64,000 nt of DNA from Solirubrobacterales bacterium (GCA_027315115.1 DAHUYQ010000024.1:170584-234583); one strand, 5' to 3'. Shown: positions 1-7,925, counted from the first letter of the stretch. Numbers and translations are program-made. Notes: generated from the sequence alone by a model not told the origin.

Positions 1-1
1 G

Positions 2-1753
2 CGCGAGCGCTCGTGCGGCGACCCCGACCACGCTGAACAAAGCTCGGAGCCGCTCGGCGGCGGAGCCGAACACGCTTTTCGGATCGGCGCGCACGAAGCG
101 ATTCGCAGCGCGGATCATCTCGTCCGCCGCTTGCTTCACGGGATCGTCTTGCGGGATCGAGAGGTTGGCGACGTTGGGCGCGAAGTCCTGGATCAGGCCC
201 GGAAGCCGATCCTTGGTTGGGTTGACGTAGCCGGGAGGCGACTCGTCTTCGCCGACCGCGCGAGTTGCGCGCAGGGCGGCGACTCCCAGCTCGAAGATGC
301 GTTCGCGCACAACGCCCAGGTCGCGCGGCTGCGCGGCGACCGCGTCGCCCAACACCTGCGCCGCGTCGGCGAGAAGCGTGGGAGCGGCGTGAGCTGACAG
401 TCGTTGTGCCGGGACGGCGTCGCTGAGCTCGGCCAGGCGTTCTTCGTATACGACGGTCCGCATCGTGCGCGCCTTGGCCGCTTGGGGCAGTGTCGCGAGA
501 CACCGTTTTGCGCGGTCCGCCACGAGGTCGACGAGGCGCGTTGGAAGGGGCCTGTTCAATGCGGCGACGTCTGGCTCGTTGGCGGCGTCGGCAAACGCAT
601 CGGGTGCTGTCAGTGTGAGATGCGCCACGCGCTCGAGGACGGCGTCCGGGTCGAGACCGAGGTCCACGGCCGCTTTGTCCCACGTGTTGCGGTATGGGTG
701 GACGCGGTAGTCGCCGCCGATCTTCATGGCGAATCTCAGTTCGCGCTCGTGTCGGTCGTATGGAAGCGCGGAGGCGATGTCGTACAGAGGCGCGAGACGC
801 ACGTCATCGTCGCTGAGCAAGAGCGAGTAGTTCTTCGCGTGCGCGTCGGTGCCGGCGATGAGCCAGTTCCATGCGAGCGCATCGAGGAAGCGCCACACGG
901 CGTCCTCGGCTGCGCTCGGCGACATGACCGTGCGAAAGAGCGTGGCCAGGTCGCGCGCGGACGGGCCGCCTTCGTTCTGGTACTTCTTCTCTGGGGGCAC
1001 GCCGAGGGCTTGGCAGGCGTCCTCCTGATGGATGCGCACAAGCTCACCCTTGACGATCCGGCGGTCATAGCGGTCGACGACGATGGCGCTCTCGTCGCCG
1101 AATCTGGCCACCCGAGTCCGGGCGACGACAAGCCCGGCCCGACGCGCGGCGTCAAGGCAGAGATGCTCGTTGAGGTCATGGTCGTCGAAGCCCTGGACGG
1201 CGGGCTTGAGGATGTGACTGGTCGCGGCGGAGCCGCTGGGGACGCCCCAGCGGCCGTCCTTGAAGAGGAGTGCGGTCTTGGCTTGAGCGCCGGCGAGGCT
1301 GAACTGTCCTGTGAACTCGCGCCCCAGCCACGCCGTGCCGTCCTGTCGCAGCTCCTGGAGGCGCTGCGCGACCTGCTCGTCGGTGAGCCATGCGACCGCG
1401 CCCGGCGCTGCCAGGACCTCGCCGGCTTCCTCGACGGGCGCGAAGCGCACGGCTCCGGCGCAGTCGTGGCCGATCGGCGTCGACAGAAGCGAGAAAGGTC
1501 TGGCGGGAACCTGGAAGTCGCGCGCCCAGCGTGCGAGGACGCGATCGTTGTCGGGGAGAAGGCCCCACAGCCACGGGCTGATCGCGGCGTCGAGATGGGA
1601 GCGGATGCTCGGCGGCATGGAGACCGACAGCGGCGTGGCTGCGGGTCTCTGCCTGTAAGCGTCGTCGTAATCGAAGCGAAGGCGGCCTTGGCTGAGCCGG
1701 GTGATCGATCCGGCGACGCTGTGATCGATGAGGACCGAAAGGGTGTCGGTCAT
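2..1753 (-). CDS. hipA: HipA-family Ser/Thr kinase toxin, 5' complete, runs off the left edge
   Basis: HipA toxins are kinases that phosphorylate glutamyl-tRNA synthetase and halt growth. The minus-strand frame opens with ATG at 1753 and stays open for all 584 codons to the window edge. The HipA landmarks are present: SLAGAQAKTAL at residues 152-162 (S152 matches the autophosphorylated Ser of E. coli HipA), RIHQEDACQALG, GTDAHAKN at 301-308 (catalytic D303, Mg-binding N308) and PLYD ending at D325. The ATG overlaps the hipB stop (ATGA), as in classic hipBA operons. Ordinary HipA proteins end near 430-440 residues; here the core finishes around residue 430 and at least 150 further residues follow without a stop. 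The extension shows no motif I recognise. Confidence 0.9.
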   Translation of the reverse strand, partial: MTDTLSVLIDHSVAGSITRLSQGRLRFDYDDAYRQRPAATPLSVSMPPSIRSHLDAAISPWLWGLLPDNDRVLARWARDFQVPARPFSLLSTPIGHDCAGAVRFAPVEEAGEVLAAPGAVAWLTDEQVAQRLQELRQDGTAWLGREFTGQFSLAGAQAKTALLFKDGRWGVPSGSAATSHILKPAVQGFDDHDLNEHLCLDAARRAGLVVARTRVARFGDESAIVVDRYDRRIVKGELVRIHQEDACQALGVPPEKKYQNEGGPSARDLATLFRTVMSPSAAEDAVWRFLDALAWNWLIAGTDAHAKNYSLLLSDDDVRLAPLYDIASALPYDRHERELRFAMKIGGDYRVHPYRNTWDKAAVDLGLDPDAVLERVAHLTLTAPDAFADAANEPDVAALNRPLPTRLVDLVADRAKRCLATLPQAAKARTMRTVVYEERLAELSDAVPAQRLSAHAAPTLLADAAQVLGDAVAAQPRDLGVVRERIFELGVAALRATRAVGEDESPPGYVNPTKDRLPGLIQDFAPNVANLSIPQDDPVKQAADEMIRAANRFVRADPKSVFGSAAERLRALFSVVGVAARALA

Positions 1754-2025
1754 CGCGTGCGATGCTCTTCGATGACTACGTCGAGGTCACGGGCCGGCCG
1801 GCCGGGGGTGGTCTGCTGGTCGCAGGTCACGTCGACGGCGAGGCCAAGGGCGTCGAGCACTCGAAGGATGAGGCGAAGCTCAGCGGTTGGCTTGCCTCCC
1901 TCGAACTGGTAGATCCACTTGCGGGAGACGCCGGCGCGAGCGGCCAGCTCCGCCTGACTGAGGCGGAGATCCATGCGGCGGCCCCGGACGACGGCGGCCA
2001 GGTCTCTGATCGATCGGACTTTCAC
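1750..2025 (-). CDS. hipB: HipB-like XRE-family antitoxin
   Basis: A 91-residue DNA-binding antitoxin and likely autorepressor of the hip operon. Residues about 8-60 form a Cro/C1-type helix-turn-helix, with the segment LRLSQAELAARAGVSRKWIY typical of the fold. The tail (about 66-91) is basic and proline-containing. The start is GTG at 2025. The stop overlaps the hipA start by ATGA, so the two are translationally coupled. By family knowledge HipB neutralises HipA and binds palindromes in its own promoter; two palindromes lie directly upstream. Confidence 0.9.
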   Translation of the reverse strand: MKVRSIRDLAAVVRGRRMDLRLSQAELAARAGVSRKWIYQFEGGKPTAELRLILRVLDALGLAVDVTCDQQTTPGRPARDLDVVIEEHRTR

Positions 2026-2039
2026 GGGCGTCCTTTGCT

Positions 2040-2081
2040 ACCGTTCGGTTGCAAGTATACTATGATCCCGTACGGTGGCAA
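2040..2081 (-). promoter_or_regulatory. hipBA promoter with two flanking palindromes
   Basis: Reading on the minus strand, TTGCCA (2081-2076) and TATACT (2060-2055) could serve as -35 and -10, with a short 15-nt spacer. The -10 is bracketed by two palindromes: CCGTACGG at 2068-2075 and the near-palindrome ACCGTTCGGT at 2040-2049, centres 27 nt apart. This arrangement fits HipB autorepression. The promoter is inferred from sequence only. Confidence 0.45.
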
Positions 2082-2395
2082 GCTGGTCGTGAGACCGGTC
2101 GGTGGCTGCTGGGGAACTGGCGGCGCAGCCATAGGAGGTGCGCGACATCGGCGTTGGGACAGTCCGATCTCGCTGGTGCCCCAGCGCCGGCCGGCTACCG
2201 TCGAACAGATGGACGCCTCGCTATCTAACATCTGGTCACCCATCTGCGCGACGTTTGGACGCCAGGAGAAGGCTGCCGAAGCAGCATCAACCGGCCCGAG
2301 CCGGTCGTCGGCCAGGCCGCCTGACTCCTGCCTGGCTCGCACAGGCGTCGCGAGTCGGACGGGCGCTCACCGTGAGCCGCGCCGGCGCGCGATCG
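2082..2395. other. Intergenic stretch without a convincing gene
   Basis: About 310 bp separate the hip promoter from the ArsC-like gene. A 106-codon minus-strand frame is open here but its predicted product is compositionally random, has no ribosome-binding site and resembles no family I know. No clear repeat or RNA structure was seen. Confidence 0.6.
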
Positions 2396-2767
2396 TCAGC
2401 CGTCGCAGAGCAGCTCGAGCGCCCGCTCGATCGGGCGAGCCAGGACGGCGCGCTCGCCGTTCACCACGATCGGGCGCTGCACGAGCGCCGGATTGCCGCT
2501 CATCAGCGCGATGAGCTCGTCGTCGGACATCTCGCTCTCCCGCAGGCCGAGCTCCTCCACGAGCGGCTCTCGCAGGCGCAGCACCTCGCGCGGGCCGCTG
2601 CCCATCTTGCACAGCAGCTCGCGCAGCTCGCTCTCCCCGATCCCGGTCGCGTGATAGTCGATCGACTCGAACTCGGCGCCGTGCTCGGCCAGTAGCGCAC
2701 GCAGCTTGCGACAAGTGGTGCAGGTCGGCTTTTCGTAGACCTTCAGGGGGGGCACGGGACCGATCAT
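2396..2767 (-). CDS. ArsC/Spx/YffB-family thioredoxin-fold protein
   Basis: A protein of 123 residues of the arsenate reductase ArsC/Spx family. The N-terminus reads LKVYEKPTCTTCRKL with the redox motif C16-x-x-C19, and the C-terminal part contains NPALVQRPIVVNG, matching the family's RP-[IV] motif that forms part of the anion site. The start was set at the ATG at 2767 because the family begins just before the first beta strand; longer in-frame starts add an arginine-rich stretch. It stands alone, so substrate is unknown: arsenate reductase, glutaredoxin-like reductase and Spx-like regulator are all possible. The CxxC favours a redox role. Confidence 0.8.
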   Translation of the reverse strand: MIGPVPPLKVYEKPTCTTCRKLRALLAEHGAEFESIDYHATGIGESELRELLCKMGSGPREVLRLREPLVEELGLRESEMSDDELIALMSGNPALVQRPIVVNGERAVLARPIERALELLCDG

Positions 2768-2841
2768 ATGCGTGGCGCTCCTGCGTCGCGCGACCCCGTC
2801 GCGGACGCGATGGCGCCGCACTCAGGAAACTCCCAGCTTTC

Positions 2842-2868
2842 TCGCCATACTCGTGACATATGTGGCGA
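2842..2868. promoter_or_regulatory. Inverted repeat TCGCCA-N15-TGGCGA
   Basis: The arms are 2842-2847 and 2863-2868. A second small palindrome, ACATATGT, lies inside. It sits between the divergent ArsC-like gene and the response regulator, so it may be an operator for either. No binding protein can be named. Confidence 0.3.
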
Positions 2869-2883
2869 ACATGGCGGATGCGC

Positions 2884-2987
2884 GGATTCGAGCGAGATTC
2901 AGGCGGCGGCGATGCCTGAGGAGCCGCACGGCGGCGAGGTTAGGCATCTGTTCATAGGATTCGAGCGAGATTCAGGCGGCGGCGATG
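2884..2987 (+). repeat. 31-bp direct repeat covering the response-regulator leader and start codon
   Basis: Positions 2884-2914 and 2957-2987 are identical over 31 bp, starting GGATTCGAGCG and ending GGCGGCGATG. The second copy ends in the true ATG of the response regulator; the first ends in an ATG followed by CCTGAGG instead of TCTGAGG. Only the second copy is preceded by TA, creating the -10-like TAGGAT at 2955-2960. Confidence 0.85.
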
Positions 2988-3683
2988 TCTGAGGCCGCCA
3001 AGCATCGCGTTCTCGTCGTAGACGACGAACCGAACATCGTCGAGCTTGTCTCGATGGCGCTCGTGTTTCACGGGTTTGCCGTGGAGGGCGCCGGCGACGG
3101 TCGCGAGGCGATCGCCAAGGCGGCCAGCTTCAAGCCCCACCTGATGATCCTCGACGTGATGCTGCCCGACATGGACGGCTTCGAGGTCGCCCGACGCCTC
3201 GGCGCCCAACGGGCGGGCATCCCGATCATCTTCCTGAGCGCGCGCGACTCCACGCAGGACAAGGTCAGGGGACTGAGCGGCGGCGGCGACGACTACATGA
3301 CCAAGCCGTTCAGCCTCGAGGAGCTGATCGCGCGCGTGCAGACGGTTCTGCGGCGCAGCGGCCAGGCTTCGCCCGAGTCCTCGCAGCTCGTCTTCGGCGA
3401 TCTGGAGCTGGACGAGGAATCCAGGGAAGTCAGGCGTGCCGGAGAGCCGATCGAGCTGACGCCGACCGAATACCGGCTGCTGCACTACCTGATGATCAAC
3501 CCGCGGCGGGTGCTGACGCGCGCGGAGCTGCTCGATCACGTCTGGGAGTACGACTTCGGTGGCGACAGCCGCGTGCTGGAGACCTACATCAGCTACCTGC
3601 GAAAGAAGATCGACGCCAGCGGTCCCTCGATGATCAGGACCGTTCGCGGGGTGGGCTACGGCCTGCAGCGTCCGAAGGGGTAG
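2985..3683 (+). CDS. OmpR/PhoB-family response regulator
   Basis: A 232-residue two-component response regulator. The receiver domain (about 7-120) has the acidic pair D13/D14, the phosphoacceptor D57 in LMILDVMLPDMDGF, and the conserved Lys in YMTKPF. A winged-helix domain (about 135-230) ends with VRGVGYGL, the usual OmpR-type wing. It lies 5 nt upstream of the sensor kinase. The actinobacterial MprAB/TcrRS pairs are the nearest general match, but the stimulus cannot be read from sequence. The start lies inside the second copy of a direct repeat. Confidence 0.95.
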   Translation: MSEAAKHRVLVVDDEPNIVELVSMALVFHGFAVEGAGDGREAIAKAASFKPHLMILDVMLPDMDGFEVARRLGAQRAGIPIIFLSARDSTQDKVRGLSGGGDDYMTKPFSLEELIARVQTVLRRSGQASPESSQLVFGDLELDEESREVRRAGEPIELTPTEYRLLHYLMINPRRVLTRAELLDHVWEYDFGGDSRVLETYISYLRKKIDASGPSMIRTVRGVGYGLQRPKG

Positions 3684-3688
3684 CCGCG

Positions 3689-5200
3689 ATGGCCGCGGCG
3701 CTGCGCAGGATCTCGACGGCCTCGTTGCACACGCGGGTGCTTGCCAGCGTGCTCGCGCTGTCCGCCGTCGGGCTGATCGCCCTCGCGGCGGTCACGTACT
3801 TCGAGCAGCGCTCGTTCCTGGAGAGTCGTGCCAACCAGCAGGCCAAGGCGGCGGTGCCTGTGATCTCCGACGCTCTGGAGGGCGGGCACGACACCGGCGA
3901 CGCGCAGGGCGGCCGCGATGGCGCGCCGGCCCAGGGAGGCTCCGGCGGCGGCCTGAGCCCGAGCACGAGCACGAGCCCGGCCCCCAGCCTGCCCCCAGGC
4001 ACCTACGGTCAGCGCCGCACCTACGCCGGCAAAGTCACCGGCTCGCTCTTCATCACCTACGGCGAAAGGCAGCCGCCGGCGCCCAAGCTGCCTGCGAGCG
4101 TCCCGATCGGGACGCTCTTCACGGTCGACGCCGCCGGCTCCTCGGGCCTGCAGTACCGCGTCTATGCCACGCGGGACCCGGACTCGCGGGAAGTCACGAT
4201 CGCGGCGGTGCCGTTGACCGACGTGGAGGAGACGCTGAGCCGGCTGCTGCTGGTCGAGGGCCTGGTGATCCTCGGCGTGCTGCTCGCGCTGGGGCTGAGC
4301 GCGTTCTTCGTCGTGCGCCTGGGCCTGCGGCCTCTGGACCGGATCGAGGCGACGGCGGGCCAGATCGTCGCCGGCGACCTCACAAAGCGCGTGAGCCCCG
4401 CCGAGCAGCGCACGGAGGTGGGACGGCTGGGGTTGGCGCTGAACGCGATGCTCGACCGTCTGGAGGAGGCCTTCGCCCAGCGCAAGCGCAGCGAGGAGCG
4501 CCTGCGCCAGTTCCTGGCCGACGCCTCACACGAGCTGCGTACGCCGCTGGCGTCGATCCGCGGCTACGCCGAGCTCTTCCGGATGGGCGCGACCGAGCAG
4601 GCCGGCGGCGCCGAGGCCGCGATGCGGCGGATCGAGGACGAGTCCAAGCGCATGGGCCTGCTGGTCGAGGACATGCTGCTGCTCGCGCATCTCGACGAGG
4701 AGCGGGAGCTGCGCACGGCCTCGGTGGACCTCGCCCAGCTCGCTCGCGACGCCGCCGCCGACGCATCGGCGATCCAGCCGACGCGCACGATCGGCGTGGA
4801 TGCTCCCGAGCACGCCTTCGTGGAGGGGGACCCGCATCAGCTCCGCCAGGTGCTCGGCAACCTGACGCGAAACGCGCTCGTGCACACGCCGGTGTCCGCG
4901 GCGATCGAGATCTCCGTCGCCGAGACGGACGATCACGTGAGCATCCGCGTGCGCGACCACGGGCCGGGGTTGCCGGCCGGCTCCCGCGAGCATCTCTTCG
5001 AACGCTTCTGGCGCTCCGAGGCCGGGCGAGAGCGTGGCAAGGCCGGCGCCGGGCTGGGCCTGGCGATCGCGAAGAGCATCGTGGAGGCGCACGGCGGCTC
5101 CATCAGCGCCGGCGACGCGCCCGGTGGCGGCGCCGCGTTCGTGGTCGAGCTGCCGCGCGTCTCGCCCCGGCCGCAGTCGCGCAACAACAGCGTTCGGTAG
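3689..5200 (+). CDS. Membrane sensor histidine kinase
   Basis: A 503-residue partner of the preceding regulator. A first membrane helix lies at about residues 17-38, then an extracytoplasmic domain with a Gly/Ser/Pro-rich insert (about 70-105), a second helix (about 190-213), a HAMP domain (to about 270), a HisKA domain with the phosphoacceptor H281 in ASHELRTPL, and an HATPase domain with NALVHTP, DHGPGLP and GAGLGLAIAKS. Order and length fit a complete kinase. The low-complexity extracytoplasmic region gives no ligand clue. Confidence 0.95.
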   Translation: MAAALRRISTASLHTRVLASVLALSAVGLIALAAVTYFEQRSFLESRANQQAKAAVPVISDALEGGHDTGDAQGGRDGAPAQGGSGGGLSPSTSTSPAPSLPPGTYGQRRTYAGKVTGSLFITYGERQPPAPKLPASVPIGTLFTVDAAGSSGLQYRVYATRDPDSREVTIAAVPLTDVEETLSRLLLVEGLVILGVLLALGLSAFFVVRLGLRPLDRIEATAGQIVAGDLTKRVSPAEQRTEVGRLGLALNAMLDRLEEAFAQRKRSEERLRQFLADASHELRTPLASIRGYAELFRMGATEQAGGAEAAMRRIEDESKRMGLLVEDMLLLAHLDEERELRTASVDLAQLARDAAADASAIQPTRTIGVDAPEHAFVEGDPHQLRQVLGNLTRNALVHTPVSAAIEISVAETDDHVSIRVRDHGPGLPAGSREHLFERFWRSEAGRERGKAGAGLGLAIAKSIVEAHGGSISAGDAPGGGAAFVVELPRVSPRPQSRNNSVR

Positions 5201-5300
5201 CGCTTTCGGTCTCTCAGGCTGCTATCAGCGGAGCTCAAAGCTCGTCTGAGGCTCGCGGGCAACCCTGTGTGCACAACGCAAACGACAGGAAGGAACGCGG

Positions 5301-5495
5301 ATGTCAATCGCGCTCGTGATCGCACTCAACTTGATCTTCGTGCTGCTCGCCGCGGCGCCCGTGCTCGGAATGGCCCTGAGGGCGGCGTCGCAGGAAGCTC
5401 GCGGGGAGCGTCGTGCCGTCCGCCCGCGCGGCGTCCGCGCAGGCAGGCCCGCACGTGCCTATGGCCTGCCCGCCGCGCCGGCTAGCATCCGGTGA
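5301..5495 (+). CDS. Small single-pass membrane protein
   Basis: A 64-residue ORF with a strong ribosome-binding site (GGAAGGA about 9 nt before the ATG). Residues 3-24 form a hydrophobic helix (IALVIALNLIFVLLAAAPVL) followed by an Arg-rich cytoplasmic tail. Its TGA is directly followed by the GTG of the next gene. Family unknown. Confidence 0.6.
   Translation: MSIALVIALNLIFVLLAAAPVLGMALRAASQEARGERRAVRPRGVRAGRPARAYGLPAAPASIR
5483..5488 (+). promoter_or_regulatory. -10 element TAGCAT, leaderless start of the DUF1697 gene
   Basis: TAGCAT ends 7 nt before the GTG at 5496, the spacing expected when transcription begins at the start codon. It supports GTG 5496 over GTG 5492 in another frame. Confidence 0.45.
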
Positions 5496-6071
5496 GTGAG
5501 CGTCGGCGATCGAGATGCCCCGAGGATCGCCGCGCTGCTGCGGGGAATAAACGTCGGCGGAGCAAACAAGATCGCGATGGCCGAGCTTCGCGCACTGGTC
5601 GCGGAGCTCGGCTTTCTGAGCGTGGCGACCCACCTGCAGAGCGGCAACGTCGTCTTCTCCGCCCCCGGGAAGTCGCCTGATCAGGCCGCGGCGGCGATCG
5701 AAGCGGCGATCCGAGAGCGCTTCGGGCTCGCCATCCCCGTGCTCGCGCGCACCGGGCAGGAGCTTTCGCGGATAGTGGACGCGCATCCGCTGCGCGATCT
5801 CGCGAGCAACCCCTCCCGGATGCTGGTCGTCTTTCTGTCCGCGCCGGTGGACGATGCGCGCATCGCCGAGGTGCAGGAGCAGCAGTTCGCGCCGGACCGC
5901 TTTCTCGCCGGCGAGCGCGAGATCTACGTCTGGGCGCCAAACGGCGTGAGCGAGAGCAAGCTCACCTACGCCTTCTGGGAGAAGCAGCTCGGCGGCATCA
6001 CCGCGACCGCCCGCAACTGGAACACGGTGGAGCGCCTGCGCGAGCTGACCGCCGCCGCGACGGCAGGCTGA
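5496..6071 (+). CDS. DUF1697-family protein
   Basis: A 191-residue cytoplasmic protein matching DUF1697. It shows the family's N-terminal LLRGINVGGANKI motif (about 14-26), LQSGNVVF (about 47-54), and a C-terminal ARNWNTV that usually closes the domain. Function is unknown for the family. The start is GTG. The final coding stretch (RLRELTAAATAG) is repeated in frame after the stop codon. Confidence 0.85.
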   Translation: MSVGDRDAPRIAALLRGINVGGANKIAMAELRALVAELGFLSVATHLQSGNVVFSAPGKSPDQAAAAIEAAIRERFGLAIPVLARTGQELSRIVDAHPLRDLASNPSRMLVVFLSAPVDDARIAEVQEQQFAPDRFLAGEREIYVWAPNGVSESKLTYAFWEKQLGGITATARNWNTVERLRELTAAATAG

Positions 6072-6128
6072 CCGCCGCCACGGCGCCTGCGCGAGCTGAC
6101 CGCCGCCGCGACCGCTACGGCAGGCTGA
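6032..6128 (+). repeat. In-frame duplication of the DUF1697 gene's 3' end
   Basis: Positions 6032-6061 recur at 6083-6112, exactly 51 bp later, so in the same reading frame. The second copy continues, after a 6-bp insertion, to the same GGCAGGCTGA ending at 6128. The first copy contains the actual stop codon (6069-6071). Reading past it would give RRLRELTAAATATAG and a second TGA. Confidence 0.9.
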
Positions 6129-6132
6129 GAGC

Positions 6133-7833
6133 CTAGCCGCCGAGCCGGTAGGCGACGAGCGCCGGTTTCTGGCTGCTCGTGGCGGCCTTGCCGGCGCCGA
6201 TGATCACGGTGCCGCCTTCGACGGCGACACCCGCGTTGCTGCCCGCCGGCAGTTCGCTTTCCCACGCGACTTCGCCGTTGCTCGCGTTCAGCCCGTAGAG
6301 CTCGCCGTCGAAGGTCGCGACCAGTACCACGTTGTTCACCACGGTCGTGGCGCCGAAGGCGGGGGAGGCGAATTTGTGCGTCCACTCGATCTTGCCTGTC
6401 GCGACGTTCACGGCCACGACTTCGCCGCTCGCTTCGGGTCCTTCGCTGGGGGCGGACTGGCCGTTGAAGGTGGCCGGCATGTTGACGACGGGCGCGAAGA
6501 CTGTGGTGCCGTTGCTCGCCATCTGGGCGATCACGCCGCCGAGCTCGCCCGGGTAGATCGTCTCGGGCGTCTTCAGCTTCGAGTATTCGTGGCGCATCGC
6601 GTAGAGGCCGTCGTTTTCGTGGCCGTTGTGGATGCCGACGTTTCGCCTCCACAGCAGCTTGCCGGTCTTGCGATCAAGCGCCACGAGCACACCGGACTTG
6701 CCGCCGCTTATGACCACCGGCTTGCCGCCGACTTCGGCGAGGATCGGCGGGGCCTGCTGGTCCCAGTCGTAGAGGTCGTGCGGGGTCACCTGGTAGTACC
6801 ACCGCAGCTTGCCGGTGGTGGCGTTCAGCTTCACCACGGAGTCGTTGTAGAGGTTCGGCCCCGGTCTGCTGGAGCCCCACGGGTACTGTTCGGTGCCCGG
6901 CACAGGCTCCGGGTTGCCGGTCCCGAAGTACATGTTGCCTTCGTTGTCGAACGCCGGCGGGTACCAGACGCCGCCGCCGGAGTTCACCGAGGTGCCCGAG
7001 GGAGCCCAGAGGTCCGGTGGGGAGGTGTTGAAGTGCCAGAGCTTCTTGCCGGTCTTGGCGTTCAGCGCCCAGAGCACGCCGTTGCCGCCCGGCGCGTAGA
7101 AGTTGTTGACGTTGCCGGGAACGGTCGAGACGTACACGATGCCGTTGTGGTAGCCGGGCGCCATGTCGATGCCCTCGTGTTCGTTTTCCACCAGCGAGAC
7201 CGACCAGAGCTCTTTGCCGGTCTTCTGTTCCAGCGCGAACGCGGAGGTGCCGGTCGTGCCGAAGACCTCGCCGTTGGCGACCGCGAGCCCGTTGGGACCG
7301 TAGTCCTCCGCTTTGAGATCGTTGCTCCAGAGCACCTGTCCGGTCTGCAGGTCGATGGCCTGCACGTTCGAGTCGAGGTCGATCGAGTAGACCACGCCGC
7401 CCGCGATCACAGGCGTGGAGGCATAGGCGCCGAAGAGGCTGTTGGCTTCCAGCGGGATGCTCCACGCGAGCTTCAGCTTGGAGACGGTCGAGGCGTTGAT
7501 CGGCCCGCCCGTGGAGCGCGTGTTGGAGGTGTTGATGTTCTCGTAGCCCGTGCCGGTGAACGACGCGCCCGGCCCGCTCGCCGTTTTGGAGGAGCCGAGC
7601 ACGAGGACCAGCACCACGACGACCACGACCACGAGCGCGGCCGCGCCGCCGATCTGCCATGGTCCCAAGCGCCTTGCGTTCTGGGCCGGCTTGGCCGAGG
7701 CGCCGCCGCCGCTCTGGCGCTTGCGCGGCTGCTGCCCGCCACCGGAGCCGCCGCCGGCGCGCGCGCCCTGGGCGCCGTGGGTCTGGCGCGTGGCGGCTCC
7801 GCCGACTCGCGCTCCGCGAGAGCGTTTGCTCAT
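6133..7833 (-). CDS. Membrane-anchored PQQ-type beta-propeller protein
   Basis: A 566-residue protein with a basic Gly/Gln/Arg-rich cytoplasmic tail, one membrane helix (about 62-80, very Val-rich) and a large extracytoplasmic domain. The domain shows repeated tryptophan-docking blades (TGKELWSV, TGKKLWHF, TGKLRWYY, TGKLLWRR, TGKIEWTH) and the LYDWDQQAPPIL segment seen in quinoprotein alcohol dehydrogenases. This suggests a PQQ-dependent dehydrogenase or a related non-catalytic propeller; no cytochrome motif is present. Glutamate codons are mostly GAA, unlike the cytoplasmic neighbours. Its ATG overlaps the stop of an upstream mini-ORF (ATGA). Confidence 0.85.
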   Translation of the reverse strand: MSKRSRGARVGGAATRQTHGAQGARAGGGSGGGQQPRKRQSGGGASAKPAQNARRLGPWQIGGAAALVVVVVVVLVLVLGSSKTASGPGASFTGTGYENINTSNTRSTGGPINASTVSKLKLAWSIPLEANSLFGAYASTPVIAGGVVYSIDLDSNVQAIDLQTGQVLWSNDLKAEDYGPNGLAVANGEVFGTTGTSAFALEQKTGKELWSVSLVENEHEGIDMAPGYHNGIVYVSTVPGNVNNFYAPGGNGVLWALNAKTGKKLWHFNTSPPDLWAPSGTSVNSGGGVWYPPAFDNEGNMYFGTGNPEPVPGTEQYPWGSSRPGPNLYNDSVVKLNATTGKLRWYYQVTPHDLYDWDQQAPPILAEVGGKPVVISGGKSGVLVALDRKTGKLLWRRNVGIHNGHENDGLYAMRHEYSKLKTPETIYPGELGGVIAQMASNGTTVFAPVVNMPATFNGQSAPSEGPEASGEVVAVNVATGKIEWTHKFASPAFGATTVVNNVVLVATFDGELYGLNASNGEVAWESELPAGSNAGVAVEGGTVIIGAGKAATSSQKPALVAYRLGG

Positions 7834-7889
7834 GTGCCCGCCCGGGCGTCGTCGCGCTGCGCCGGATAGCTTCGGACATGAGAGGTCAT
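7830..7889 (-). CDS. 19-codon leaderless upstream mini-ORF
   Basis: ATG at 7889 begins a 19-residue frame (MTSHVRSYPAQRDDARAGT) whose TGA overlaps the ATG of the PQQ-propeller gene. The ATG lies 6 nt downstream of a well-formed promoter, so the transcript would be leaderless with the mini-ORF first. Its peptide resembles nothing known. It may load ribosomes that reinitiate on the main gene, or be a leader peptide. Confidence 0.5.
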   Translation of the reverse strand: MTSHVRSYPAQRDDARAGT

Positions 7890-7895
7890 GCGGCG

Positions 7896-7925
7896 AACCT
7901 AACCGCCGCGGTCGCGCGGCGTCAA
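7896..7925 (-). promoter_or_regulatory. Promoter of the mini-ORF/PQQ-propeller transcript
   Basis: On the minus strand, TTGACG (7925-7920), an 18-nt spacer and TAGGTT (7901-7896) form a good vegetative promoter. Only 6 nt separate the -10 from the ATG at 7889. Confidence 0.65.

Noticed and set aside
404..1912. Long plus-strand frame of 502 codons over the hipBA region
   Set aside because: It is the exact antisense frame of hipA, which carries all kinase motifs; the plus-strand product is compositionally random.
2022..2342. 106-codon minus-strand frame upstream of hipB
   Set aside because: No ribosome-binding site, no family resemblance, and it covers the hip promoter.
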